Below are positions 10,592 through 21,166 of a stretch of DNA of 64,000 nucleotides, piece by piece; within the stretch, counting starts at the first letter, position 1, and each line of letters begins with the position of its first letter. The translations under genes were made by a program, and so were the position numbers. Below the pieces are notes generated by a model, which had not been told where the DNA came from, made no database searches, and saw nothing but the letters and a program-made list of their open reading frames with translations. Source of the DNA: Neurospora tetrasperma FGSC 2508 (lineage: Eukaryota; Ascomycota; Sordariomycetes; Sordariales; Sordariaceae); contig NW_009799100.1 in NCBI RefSeq assembly GCF_000213175.1, positions 1,419,887 to 1,483,886 of the forward strand, given 5' to 3'.

Positions 10592-12325
10592 GTTTACAGG
10601 CGCGCGGAGGGGTGCTGTCGTTCTTTAATAAGTCGTAGCAGAAGCAGGAGTGGCGCGCAGAGAGGTGCGTGTGATGGCTTGCTTGAGCTTCAGACGACCG
10701 GGCGAGACCAGCAGCTTGTCTGCGTCGTAAATAGTGCTATGCTGTACACTAGGTGCAGATGTGGGATGTAAGGGTTCACAAGGACTGAGGTGCACGGCAT
10801 TCGGAACTCGCCCTGGGGAAGTCCAGGAGGGGCGCAGGCCGAAGGTCAAGTGAAGGCCAACATCCGGGACTGAGCCGAAGGGATGGACAAGGGGGCTTCC
10901 ATCCCATTCTGATAGGGAGCTTTGAAAGGGTAGGTAAACACGTCGTTGTGTTACTGCCCTGGAAGGCTGAACCAACAGAGAAGTAGAGATGAGCTGACAC
11001 CACGCGAGGGAGGAGACGATCAACGTCGGCTGTTTGGACCCGAAACCGGCACCCCAATCCTGTCAGGCGCAGTGGTAGCGACAGGTGAATGGCTCAGCTT
11101 TTGATTTCTGCTTACTCGGTCCCGACGGGCGTCCGACACCAGATCCAACAGAGGGAAGCATTCCGCCGTGCCGTGTTCCAGTTTTTTTTCCACATTGGTG
11201 TTGCATCTCGAGTGTACGACCACGTCGGCCAATGTAAACGCCGTGTGCCGACCGGGGACGGATGATGATTGCATCAATGATCCAGGTAATGGTTTAACAC
11301 AAGAGGAATAGAATGGTTGATCGAAGATGAGGGCTGGGATTCAAACACCGTCCTTCAACCGGTCAACCTTGGATATTGCTGGCTTGGAAGAAAAGAAGAG
11401 AGAAAGAAGTGGGTGAAGCTTCCATTGCTGGAGGAGATGGCACGGTACGTACCGAGTGGTATCCGCCAAAGTGGTGGGGTAATGCAAAGTGCTCCCGGTC
11501 CTAACAACTTAAGCTCGACTACATGTAGGTACCGTGCAGTTCGCTTTGTTAGCAAGATTGGGTCTTTTCCCCGCAGTTTTCTGTCAGATGACTGATGCGC
11601 GTCTAACTGTAAAAGCTCCGGGGTACCTACGGTAGGTAAGGTTCTCTTAAGGGCCAAGAAAGGGACTGACCCGGACCCTTTATCAACCCACTTCCTCTCT
11701 CTCTCCCCACCACGGGCCTCGACTCCAAGTCTCCAACTTCACTTCTCATCCGCAGAAAACCGAACCCGCAAGCTCCCAGTTACCTCGGTGATGCATCTCC
11801 GGCCTTCGAGCGTCATGTCTGCCAACTTCCCCATACCGCTACGTACTGGAAAGTTGCAGCTCACAGCAAAACAAAGTCACGCGGTCAAGACAAGCAGCTC
11901 AACGATGTATCCCCCTCCTCATCAAAAACCATCTCATGTCCCGGAGAGCTTGTATCCATCGTCCTCTTCTTCCTCTCTTTCTTCCTCATCCTTGCCCACG
12001 TTGAAATAGGCAATCCCACACCCAAGGAATAGCTCTTCGCCCCTTTATACCACCATCGATATAACTCGGTTCAGTACTCGCATGATGACGCCGTCATATG
12101 CTCACATTCATCCGCGCCAAGTCTACTTACTCTGAAGCGCAGCTGATGCCAGAATCCCGTTGAGTGTTCTACCGTGTGCTGTATATCACTACTCACATAC
12201 AAGCTGTCCCTTTGTCAGTCGGCACCTGTCATCTCGACTTCTTCCTCGACGCTGCTTGAGACGCACCGACAGGCCGAATTTCAAGACCCTGAACTGGTTC
12301 CAACAGAGAACCATAGAATTACGTC
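10592..12325. promoter_or_regulatory. Divergent intergenic region, mcr1 and MFS exporter
   Basis: This holds both 5' flanks. A pyrimidine tract (about 11690-11720, CTCTCTCTC) of the kind common upstream of fungal genes lies on the exporter side. Short ATG-initiated frames precede the exporter start, for example from about 11791, and could act as upstream ORFs in its leader if transcription starts that early. No other element is recognisable. Confidence 0.35.
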
Positions 12326-14041
12326 ATGCACGCCCTCCGTGATCGACCACCGCCCGATGTATCAGAAAAGGAGGAGGGCGACACTGGTTCACAGCTGGGA
12401 GAAGATGCCGACACATTGCACCCTTCAGATTCGGTTTCCAACAGAAATTTCCATGGTCACGCACAAGTCCATGAGGGACCACGGCTGAACATTAGAACCG
12501 AACTGAAAAAGAATGATGCCTACGACGAACTCCCCTTTTCGTACTCCAAGTCCACGAAATGGATGATTCTCACCGTCATCTTTCTCATCCAGACATCCAT
12601 GAACTTCAACACGTCACTGTACTCCAACGGTCTGGCCGGCATCTCTGAAGAATTTGGTATCAGCCTTCAGGAAGCCCGCTGGGGCGCAGCCATCTTCCTC
12701 ATCACCTATGCCTTTGGGTGCGAGCTTTGGGCGCCTTGGTCAGAGGAGTTTGGTCGCAAAAAGGTTCTGCAGACCTCGCTCTTTCTGGTCAATATTTGGT
12801 CCATCCCGGTCGCTCTCGCTCCCAATTTCGCAACCATCCTCGTTGGCCGCGCCCTAGGGGGCCTATCATGCGCTGGTGGCAGTGTCACTCTCGGCATGAT
12901 TGCCGACATGTACGAGCCTGCTGACCAGCAGGTTGCCGTCTCTTACATTGTCTTTTCCTCGGTGGGCGGATCGGTGCTTGGCCCCATCATCGGCGGATTT
13001 GTCGAGACCTATCTAGACTGGAGGTGGTGCATCTGGATCCAGCTGCTCTTTGGTGGTTTCGTTCAGCTTCTTCACCTACTCTTTGTTCCAGAGACGAGAT
13101 GTACTATCCATCTCGACAGAATCGCCAAGAAGCGCAGAGAGTCAGGCATGGCGCCCAATCTCTACGGCCCCAATGAACTCTGTCCCATCCGTCAACGCTT
13201 CAGCTGGAAAGAGTTGATGAGAAATTGGGGCCGTCCCTTTCGAATGTTTGTTACGGAGCCGATCGTCCTCACTCTCTCACTACTGTCAGGATTCTCTGAT
13301 GCCCTCATCTTTATGCAGATCCAGTCCTTTGTTCTGGTCTACAATCAATGGGGATTTTCCAAGATCCAAATTGGCCTTGCTTTCGTTCCAATTGGCTTAG
13401 GGTACCTGATCGCCTGGCTGTCCTTCTTACCAGTCTTTAAGCGCAACAAGAGGGCACGCGATCTGAAACCGCATAGCGAGCATGCGCAGTATGAATCTCG
13501 ACTATGGTGGCTTCTCTGGACTGCACCTTGCTTGCCCATAGGTCTGATTATTTTTGCCTGGACGTGCAGTGGACCGCCCATACATTGGATTGGGACCATG
13601 GTCGGGTCTACCATCATTGGCATTGCGAACTACTCCATCTACATGGCCACCATTGACGTAAGCTTTAGGTTCTACCTCGTTGACTGAGAATGCTAACGAA
13701 ATACTCAACAGTATATGATCTGCGCTTACGGTCCCTACTCAGCTTCGGCTACCGGAGGTAACGGATGGGCTCGCGACTTTCTTGCTGGTGTCCTAACGGT
13801 GCCGGCCACGCCCTTCTTCAGCAACATTGGCGGGAAGAGGCACCTGGAAATCGCCAACACCATTCTATTCGCTATATCCCTTCTTCTTGTTGCGGCAATT
13901 TACATAACGTATATCTACGGACCAACTCTCCGTAAGAAGTCACAATACGCGCAAAAACTGGTTAAAAATACCACCCTAGACGAGTTCGGGCACTCGCGGC
14001 CCCCTTCCCGAATCTCCGATCGGGACCAGCTTTGTCTCTGA
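12326..14041 (+). CDS. MFS drug:H+ antiporter-type exporter (DHA1-like)
   Basis: A plasma-membrane major facilitator protein, probably a 12-TM proton-coupled exporter of small organic compounds; the substrate is unknown. Exons 12326-13657 and 13712-14041 are joined over a 54-bp intron with a consensus TGCTAAC branch point and CAACAG acceptor, giving 553 residues. A hydrophilic N-terminal tail of about 85 residues precedes TM1. The TM2-3 loop has EEFGRKK (the G-x-x-x-D-R-x-G-R-[RK] region, weakly conserved), and TM4/5 has GRALGGLSCAGGSVTLG, typical of the multidrug DHA1 group in fungi. A central cytosolic loop contains PETR and IAKKRR. The ATG at 12326 is the first in the long frame; an earlier exon cannot be excluded. 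There is no biosynthetic cluster around it, so a general detoxification or polyamine/siderophore-type role is only a guess. Confidence 0.85.
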
Positions 14042-14804
14042 CGAGATACATAGAGATCTTGTAAAGACTCCTTCTGATTTCGAGTGTGGCACGCGTATCT
14101 TTTAACTATACGGGGTATGTTCTTGGTTTGACCTTTGTCATTGACTCAATGCGTTCTGAACGTCGAGACCAGAGATTCGCCTATGATGGGACGACTCTGG
14201 AACTTTACCAAGCCGCTTACTGAACCTCATTGTAGGAGATTCTCGGACTCTGGAGAATTGGGTGATACTACAGAACGGTTAAAATCTCTTGGCAAGAAGA
14301 TGTTATAATATACGCACATGTTTTGCGACTGTTTCGAGCAGTAGTTCCTGACAATGTTGGCAGTTCACGGTGGCTTTTTGTCGAATTACCAGTACCCATG
14401 TATTATTAGCAATATTTAATGAGAAGTTATCACGAGCCTTGTAGCTATATCAACATGATCACTCCCAAGACACATGCAATGGTGGTGTTTTGTGTTTTAT
14501 GCTGAAGGCGCGTGGTGAGTGAGTGATAGAGGTACAGTGCGAGTCGACACGGTTCACTTACACAGGCGAGAGCCCCACTTTGATCTGGCCAAGGACCCAA
14601 TTCCACTTTCAGTGCAACGGCTCAGAGTGCCAGTCCACTGAGAGCCACTGTGTTGCGGGGATCGACATGGACGTTGAACTTTTTTCTTGCCAATACCCAG
14701 AATATTGTCTTCCAGTCCATCGATACCATTGAAACTCCCCATTTCCAATTCATCTTTGCCAGCACCACTACACCCCACCTCTCTTTGCCGCTCAATCAGT
14801 CAAA
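14042..14804. other. 3' flank of the exporter and 5' flank of dbp7
   Basis: No coding frame is supported. The last 100 bases are C/T-rich (CACCTCTCTTTGCCGCTC just before the helicase start), a typical fungal leader composition. Confidence 0.4.
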
Positions 14805-17249
14805 ATGGCGGACGACGGTGATATGTTCCTCAACTTTGAGATCGGAGATGCACCGATCAAGCAGACGGTCAAGTACACAGGTGGCCGGTGGAGGGACAGA
14901 GTCAAGGCGCAAAAGGGCGAGAAGGGTGGACAAGATCAGACAAAACAGGCCTCGACAGCTCGACGAGATACCGGCGCCGACTACTACACGAACAGAGCCG
15001 CGAAACGTCAACGGACAGAAGATGGCGACTCAGGCAGATTCTCCAAGACCCCACGAACAGGCAATGCCGCCGAAAGAGGTCCGCCGCCGCCGCCGACACA
15101 TGCCATGAAGACTGGCCTCGTATCGTCGCGACTGTTTACTTCGAATCCCGTTCCCGTAACCGACTTCGAGGAGCTTCCCCAAGCCGAAGAAGCTGAGCCT
15201 GCACAACCTTCGAACGCTCCCCTCAGTGCCGAAGCAGAGAATTTCCTCTCGTTGGGTCTTTCCCGACGTGTATCCCAGCACCTGGCGACGAAGCTCGAGA
15301 TGAAGGCCCCGACCGCCATCCAGAAGAACACGATACCACAACTAGTCAAGGAGGATAGCGATGCCTTCCTCCAAGCCGAGACGGGTTCCGGAAAGACGCT
15401 AGCATACCTTCTCCCCATTGTCCACAGGATATTGGCCCTCAGTCACAACGAGGACGGTACCCCAAAGACCACCAAGGTGCACCGCAACTCGGGACTCTTC
15501 GCTATTATCCTTGCTCCTACCCGCGAACTCTGCAAGCAGATCGCCGTTGTCCTCGAGAAAGTGCTGCGCTGCGCTCCCTGGCTAGTCTGCACCACGGTAA
15601 TAGGTGGTGAAAGCAAAAAGTCAGAGAAGGCGCGCATCAGAAAGGGTGTCAACATCCTGATCGCTACTCCCGGTCGCTTGACAGATCATCTCGACAACAC
15701 AAAGGTTCTCGACGTTGGTACGGTCCGCTGGTTGGTACTCGATGAAGGTGATCGCATGATGGAAATGGGTTTTGAGGATGATATCAAGACTATCGTCGGC
15801 AAGATCAGGGCTGGTACACTACAGAAGAAGAACGCCGAGGGTGTAGTTTTGGACGGCGTTCTCCCTTCGAGGAGAGTCACGGTTCTTTGCTCGGCTACCA
15901 TGAAAATGAACGTCCAGAAGCTGGGCGAGATCAGTTTGGAGGATGCTGTTCACATCACAGCGTCCAAGAGCGATATGGAGAAGGATGCGGAGACTGGTGC
16001 CGTTGAAACGGCGTTCTCCGCGCCCGCCCAGCTAAAGCAGGCCGCTATCGTTACACCCGCCAAGTTGCGCCTGGTCACGCTTATTGCCTTGCTCAAGTCA
16101 ACTTTTGCCAGGAAGGGCTCGGTCATGAAGGCTATCATCTTCATCTCATGTGCTGACTCGGTTGATTATCACTTTGAGCTTCTCAAGTCTACCACACCGC
16201 GTGCTGAGCCCGAGCCCAAGCCTGAAGGCGAAGCTCCCACTAAGCCGAACATCCACATCGAGTCGACCGTCGCGCCAGCAACATACATTACCTCCCCAGC
16301 TAACCCTACGGTGATGCTACACAAGCTCCACGGTTCGCTCGCCCAGCCCGTCCGTAGCGCAACCCTCAAGGCCTTCAGCGAATGCAAGGACCCCGCCGTG
16401 CTCATCACCACCGATATCTCCTCCCGTGGTCTCGATGTCCCGGCCGTTGAACTTGTCATCGAGTACGACCCGGCCTTCGCCGTGCCTGACCACGTCCACC
16501 GTATCGGTCGTACCGCCCGTGCCGGTCGCGCCGGTAAAGCCGTGCTCTTCCTCCTCCCCGGGTCCGAAGAAGGCTACATTTCCATCCTGCCCAAATCGAC
16601 CCCCATCGCACCCCAGCTGTACGATTCCATCCTCCAAAAGGGCTTCGCCACAAACATCAACGTGCCTGGCACCGAGTCCGGAATTCTGGAAACCGATCGT
16701 CAATCTTGGGCCTCCCGCGCCGAAGCTCTCCAATTACACTTCGAACAGCGTCTCCTCGCTCCCCTGCCCGGCGCTACGCCCGTCTTTGAATCCAAAAGCG
16801 AGAAATTCGCCGCCTCCAAGCAGGGCAAGAAGGGCAAGAAGGACGCCAAGAAGGACGAGAACAAAACACCTGACAACCCCCTCCTCGTGTCCGCCCGCCA
16901 AGCCTTCCGCTCGCACATCCGTGCCTACGCCACGCACGTCCGCGAGGAGCGCGTCTACTTTGACATTACCGCGCTACATCTCGGCCACATGGCCAAGGCG
17001 TTCGGGTTGCGCGAGGCTCCCGGTGGAATTGGCGGTGGTGTTTCCAGGAGGACGCACAGGCCGGTGCAGCCGGGTGATAAGACAAACAAGACGAGCAAGT
17101 CTGTGGGCGATGGCACCGCTAGGAGGCCGAAGAAGGATGATGATGATGAGAGGGACTTTGGTGCGGCGGATGAGGATGCGGGCAGGAGGATGAAGGAGAA
17201 GATGAAGATGATGATGGGCAATATGGCTAGTGAGTTTAACTTGGGCTAA
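14805..17249 (+). CDS. dbp7: ATP-dependent RNA helicase Dbp7
   Basis: A nucleolar DEAD-box-family helicase needed in yeast for early 60S ribosomal subunit assembly. It is one uninterrupted frame of 814 residues. A basic, low-complexity N-terminal region (1-145) includes the conserved opening FLNFEIG. The Q-motif region is near 165-175 and Walker A (AETGSGKT) near 190. PTREL and GG follow, and motif II reads DEGD near 312, the variant characteristic of Dbp7 orthologues rather than DEAD. SAT is near 362 and the C-terminal helicase domain has HRIGRTARAGRAG near 565. An extended lysine-rich segment after about 660 and a DDDDE-rich tail are usual for this subfamily. Antisense frames in this region are composition shadows. 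The family assignment is firm. Confidence 0.95.
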   Translation: MADDGDMFLNFEIGDAPIKQTVKYTGGRWRDRVKAQKGEKGGQDQTKQASTARRDTGADYYTNRAAKRQRTEDGDSGRFSKTPRTGNAAERGPPPPPTHAMKTGLVSSRLFTSNPVPVTDFEELPQAEEAEPAQPSNAPLSAEAENFLSLGLSRRVSQHLATKLEMKAPTAIQKNTIPQLVKEDSDAFLQAETGSGKTLAYLLPIVHRILALSHNEDGTPKTTKVHRNSGLFAIILAPTRELCKQIAVVLEKVLRCAPWLVCTTVIGGESKKSEKARIRKGVNILIATPGRLTDHLDNTKVLDVGTVRWLVLDEGDRMMEMGFEDDIKTIVGKIRAGTLQKKNAEGVVLDGVLPSRRVTVLCSATMKMNVQKLGEISLEDAVHITASKSDMEKDAETGAVETAFSAPAQLKQAAIVTPAKLRLVTLIALLKSTFARKGSVMKAIIFISCADSVDYHFELLKSTTPRAEPEPKPEGEAPTKPNIHIESTVAPATYITSPANPTVMLHKLHGSLAQPVRSATLKAFSECKDPAVLITTDISSRGLDVPAVELVIEYDPAFAVPDHVHRIGRTARAGRAGKAVLFLLPGSEEGYISILPKSTPIAPQLYDSILQKGFATNINVPGTESGILETDRQSWASRAEALQLHFEQRLLAPLPGATPVFESKSEKFAASKQGKKGKKDAKKDENKTPDNPLLVSARQAFRSHIRAYATHVREERVYFDITALHLGHMAKAFGLREAPGGIGGGVSRRTHRPVQPGDKTNKTSKSVGDGTARRPKKDDDDERDFGAADEDAGRRMKEKMKMMMGNMASEFNLG

Positions 17250-17609
17250 GAACGGGTTGTTGTGGCTGGATGGGTTGGGTTAGGATAAAAGGTCTTGAGA
17301 AGAGATGGATGATGGACAATGGGCGATGGAAGGAATGGAACAAAGTGCATTATCAGTCAGACTAAGGTACTAGGAACATATACCCCAGGAGAGAGTATGG
17401 ATGTGGACGTGGGAATGGGAATGCAATGAAAGCTGGATAAATCTCTTTATTTACACATAAGAGTTCGGACTGGCTGGTGACAAGGAGTGGCTTGTTTTCT
17501 TTTTGTTGGTGATGATCTTCATTGTGTTCTTCGCATGAATCTTTGAGCAACAGCACAAGGTCATTCCAAGTTTATAGGTGGATGTTTTGCACGGCCAATC
17601 ACACAAAAA
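17250..17609. other. dbp7 3' flank
   Basis: Presumed 3' UTR and spacer with no coding support. The tRNA-Lys gene begins at its right edge. Confidence 0.4.
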
Positions 17610-17711
17610 GCCCGCGTGGCGCAATTGGTTAGCGCGTCAGACTTTTAAGAAACCTGTAAAAAGGTCTTCTAAGCCATCTGAATGTTGCGAGTTCGAGTCT
17701 CGCCGTGGGCG
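17610..17711 (+). tRNA. tRNA-Lys(UUU) with a 28-nt intron
   Basis: A full cloverleaf can be drawn. The acceptor GCCCGCG pairs with CGTGGGC (one G-U), the D arm is GCGC...GCGC, the anticodon stem TCAGA/TCTGA, and the T arm GCGAG-TTCGAGT-CTCGC, with G as discriminator. The anticodon TTT is at 17644-17646. The canonical intron, between positions 37 and 38, is 17648-17675. It reads AAA lysine codons. Confidence 0.94.
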
Positions 17712-17715
17712 ATTC

Positions 17716-17720
17716 TTTTT
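17716..17720 (+). terminator. RNA polymerase III T-run
   Basis: Five T residues begin five bases after the tRNA-Lys discriminator base, the usual Pol III stop. Confidence 0.8.
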
Positions 17721-18040
17721 GCACTTTTTTCCTTCTTTTTTCCAGGTTTATCATATTTTTTTTTTGTTTTCCTCTCTCGAGTTCACCAATTCTTTTCATT
17801 ATCCTTTTACAGCTTTGAATTTCTGTTGAGTGTTCGTTTGTTCCTCTGTATGTCAAGATCACCATCGACGTCATATATGCGTCTGTGTCGATACATGCAA
17901 GATTGCAGACATCATTACCATTTTGTTTTCGCACATCTTTCCTCAATGCAAGTGAACACCAGTATGTATCCAAATCCCATTTTCTTCCCAAAAGTAACCA
18001 AAATTCGTCCACAAACATCAACACTACCACATCATCCCCC

Positions 18041-20380
18041 TCAAAAACTCCTCAATCCCCAGTCCGGCAACACGCCAGCAATATGTTTCCCCAACAGATC
18101 GTCATAAATTGCGCTCCCACCCGGTAACCGATGAATCAACCCTCTGATCCACTCCAAATCCTCCCTTTCCTCTTCCTCCTGCCGTTCCCTTGTCATTACC
18201 TCTAGCAAGGACCCCATCGACCCAGAAGAAGGCCCAGAAGAAGGTCCAGAAAACCTCCTCCGATCTTCCAAAGGCACCTTGGCCAAGACATCCACCATGG
18301 CACAAGCGACATCAAAGACCTTCTCCGTCAACCCGACGCCGTGCACACGAATGCTTTCAAGGGGCAAGGATTTGGTGACTTGGACGAGCTGGTGAGCGAT
18401 GGAGAGGGGGTGATGGTAGGTTAGTGATTCCTTGATGGTAGCAGGGGAAACTATCAGGGGGGCGGAAGGAGACGGTGGAAGAGGACGGGGAGGGGGAGGG
18501 ATCAATAACCCGATGCGCAAGCGGATCTGCCAGAGGATCACGCGCAGCCAGAGTTGGGTGATTTTCAGGTTGGCGATTTGGGTTGTGTGGAGGTGGCTGG
18601 TGGGAAGGAGGGAAGGGGTCGTCGTGTTTGGAGGAGGAGGAGGAGAAGGGAAGGGAGGTAGTGGTGGTGGTGGTGGAGGTGGAGGGGAAGAAACACACAT
18701 CGAATCCATCAGGTGTCCATCTGGCGACATGGACGGGAGGTAAACCGGACCTGAACTCGAACCCGGACCCGAACCCGGGCTAGGACCAGGCACCGCCTCC
18801 GCAATCGCTCTTTCCACCACATCCAACGGCCCCGCCACCATCGCCGGACTCCCAAATGCGCTCGAGGTCATTGTCACTTCCTGGTTCAACAACGCCATGA
18901 ACCCCGTATCCAACGGCCTGAACAGCGCCACCAAGCTAGCCAGCCCTGTCAACTCCGGATCGGCACAGCCCATATCCAGAGGTAGCGATGGTGTGGCGGG
19001 CGTAATCTGCAGCGTTATCGGCCTCCGATACCTAATCCCATGCGACCTTTCGCTCACCAAAAGCACCCAAAATAACCGATTCGCTAGGGTTCTCCTTATC
19101 CGCGTCATCCCACCCCTTCTTTCCTCTTCTTCTTCTTCTTCTTCTTCTTCTTCTTCTTCTTCTTCTTCGTCTTGTTTTCTTTCTTCAGATCCAGAAGAAT
19201 CATCATCACAACCAACCCTCAAAACAAGCCACAGCGTCGTCGCCTCCCTTAACCAAAAAAAGGCCTGAGAGTGATGAAACAGCACCGCGTGACAGGCGTA
19301 CAAGAAAAAAGTAATCAATACCCTTTCCAACGTCGGGGCAAACCTTTTTGGTGGCGTGCCTGTGCCTGTGCCTGTACCTGTACCGGCACCTGTGCCTGTG
19401 CCCGAAGCCAACAGTTGACGATGGTGGCTGGCTTGTGCCTCTTCAAAGAGTAAACGGCCGTAGACGGAGTTGGAGTGCGGGATGCCGATGGAGGTGAAGA
19501 GACAATGGGAAGGGTGTTCGATTTGGAGGAGGGCCAGGGCGCAGAGAGAGAGGAGTAAGGTTTGGGCTTCGGCGCCTCTGTCATCTAGAGGTAGAGGTTG
19601 GCTGAGCTGAGTGGAGGAAGAGATGTGAAGGAGGTGGTTGATGTAAGTAGGGGTGAGGATGGGAATGGTGGGGTAGAGGCGGGAGAAGAAGCGGGTGATG
19701 CAGTGGTCGAGTACTGGCTTGGGAAGGGGGGTTATGTGCTGCTGCTGCTGTTGTTGATGATGATGATGCTGGGTCTGGTGAGGAGAGCTGGCTGATGCTG
19801 CACCGCCTGAGAGAGGGTAGTTGACCAGACTCTCGGGGCTGGCTGGGAGTTGGGTGAAGGACCATGTCGTTGTTGTTGCTGTTGTGGTCGCCCCTGTTGA
19901 AGCTGAGGCTGTAGCTGATACCAGTCCGGCGGCATGGGCATGAGATCGGGGCAGTAGAACATGTATCTGCGTCTGGGGGTGTTGTCCTTGTTGTCGACTT
20001 CCACTTTGATGACATCCAATCATCCTCTCGCTCCGGAGACATTGATCCTCCAATCCGACACCGATGCACCTCTGACATGGCCTCGATTCGCTACACCCTT
20101 TTTGCAGTCTTCTGCATCGTTGACAGGCCTTGGACACCTGGGCTCTCTTCTTCTGTGTTCGTACTGGACCTGGACCTGGACCGGAAGCTGCTGCTGATGC
20201 TACTGAAGAAATGTCACCGTGATGCGACGACATTAACGCTACCGCATTGGACGAGGAAAACGAGCCGCTTGTAGGTGCAGGTACGGGTTGAGCCGAATGG
20301 CCAGCAGTCGCAGGAGCGGTTCCCTCCTCGGGGACATGTCGGTTGACGAAAGCGTTATCGTCATAGTCATTCTCACCCAT
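18041..20380 (-). CDS. Zn2Cys6 transcription factor, candidate maltose regulator
   Basis: A fungal binuclear-cluster activator or repressor, 779 residues in one frame. The DNA-binding domain has C86-x2-C89-x6-C96-x5-C102-x2-C105-x8-C114, with basic residues between (CQRCRRLQKGC). A Gln/His-rich linker leads to the fungal-specific middle homology region, about 225-510, with FFLYACHAVLF, FFWLREATTLWLVL and RRTLANRLFWVLLVSE. This FFxxAC...LREA-TL...LFW-LLVxERxxxxxxRRP pattern is what I associate with MAL/SUC-type regulators. An expanded poly-Glu tract and a Gly-Thr tract lie inside the domain. It is the nearest regulator to the permease (21167) and maltase (24629), which suggests control of alpha-glucoside use. 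The family is certain; the target is inferred from position and resemblance. Small undetected introns are possible in the low-complexity parts. Confidence 0.85.
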   Translation of the reverse strand: MGENDYDDNAFVNRHVPEEGTAPATAGHSAQPVPAPTSGSFSSSNAVALMSSHHGDISSVASAAASGPGPGPVRTQKKRAQVSKACQRCRRLQKGCSESRPCQRCIGVGLEDQCLRSERMIGCHQSGSRQQGQHPQTQIHVLLPRSHAHAAGLVSATASASTGATTTATTTTWSFTQLPASPESLVNYPLSGGAASASSPHQTQHHHHQQQQQQHITPLPKPVLDHCITRFFSRLYPTIPILTPTYINHLLHISSSTQLSQPLPLDDRGAEAQTLLLSLCALALLQIEHPSHCLFTSIGIPHSNSVYGRLLFEEAQASHHRQLLASGTGTGAGTGTGTGTGTPPKRFAPTLERVLITFFLYACHAVLFHHSQAFFWLREATTLWLVLRVGCDDDSSGSEERKQDEEEEEEEEEEEEEEEERRGGMTRIRRTLANRLFWVLLVSERSHGIRYRRPITLQITPATPSLPLDMGCADPELTGLASLVALFRPLDTGFMALLNQEVTMTSSAFGSPAMVAGPLDVVERAIAEAVPGPSPGSGPGSSSGPVYLPSMSPDGHLMDSMCVSSPPPPPPPPLPPFPSPPPPPNTTTPSLLPTSHLHTTQIANLKITQLWLRVILWQIRLRIGLLIPPPPRPLPPSPSAPLIVSPATIKESLTYHHPLSIAHQLVQVTKSLPLESIRVHGVGLTEKVFDVACAMVDVLAKVPLEDRRRFSGPSSGPSSGSMGSLLEVMTRERQEEEEREDLEWIRGLIHRLPGGSAIYDDLLGKHIAGVLPDWGLRSF
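19125..19169. repeat. (TTC)n trinucleotide tract encoding poly-Glu
   Basis: About fifteen TTC/TCT units on the plus strand, read on the minus strand as a run of about 16 Glu inside the Zn2Cys6 regulator. Length polymorphism between strains is expected for such a tract. Confidence 0.85.
19355..19408. repeat. Hexanucleotide (CCTGTG)n-like repeat encoding Gly-Thr
   Basis: Tandem six-base units, CCTGTG/CCTGTA with a few variants, translate on the minus strand as alternating Gly and Thr in the regulator. They form an insertion in the middle homology region just before PPKRFAPTLERV. Confidence 0.8.
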
Positions 20381-21166
20381 GTCGTCGCCTATCGCCTAAA
20401 AGCGTCGTCCTACTCTCCCATGGTGAGTTTCAATATGCCGCCGGTGCCAGTCCCTGCCCTCTTCTCGTCCCGTCCCTAACCAGGAAATCGGATCAAAGAC
20501 GCGCCTCTTGGGATCGGTCTTAAGGCACACGCGATAAACGTGCGAGGGTGTCTTTGTGTGGCCGAGCTCCGCTACGGTCCGTCCCACTATGACTGGCAAA
20601 AATGGTGGTGGAAAAGGAGAAGAAGGCCGCAGGTTCGCAAGCCTGGAATCGGACATGGTGATGGGATGACCTAAATGTCGCTCCAATGGAACCCTGCCCT
20701 TCGTTTCAAGTTTTACGGCGTTATACCGGCTATATTGACTTGGCACTAGCCCCTAAAGAGTCACCAAGCCGCCTGAAAAGGGAAACAGAGCGGCTGCCTA
20801 GAAAGGAGGCAAATGTGGACTTGAAGTAATCATCCACGGCATCAACAGATATTGTGTCTGGTAAGCATTCGTTTACGTGTCAAGGCGGTGTCGACTTTAG
20901 TTCGTTAACATGGGCTCATCCCAGCTTTGCTCTTCGCAATATATAGGTAACTTTTTTTTACACGTTTAAGCGGTCATCGAGTCCGAAGCCACGACCGGAC
21001 ATGGTTAGGTACTGACCTCCAAACTTGACTTCATTCTCTCCGAATGATCTGAGACACTCACTCTTCCTCACTGACTGTAGCCAGGGACGGACAATTTCAA
21101 ATGCACCAAATGTACCATTGAGTCGCTTTCAGTCAGGTAACAGACTTTTCTCTCTAACATCATCCT
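20381..21166. promoter_or_regulatory. 5' flank of the Zn2Cys6 gene and 3' flank of the permease
   Basis: No coding frame is supported. It must contain the regulator promoter. I found no convincing TATA box or paired CGG sites. Confidence 0.35.

Noticed and set aside
16426-17193. 255-codon frame inside dbp7
   Set aside because: Pro/Ser/Arg-rich alternative frame of a GC-rich coding region, with no independent evidence.
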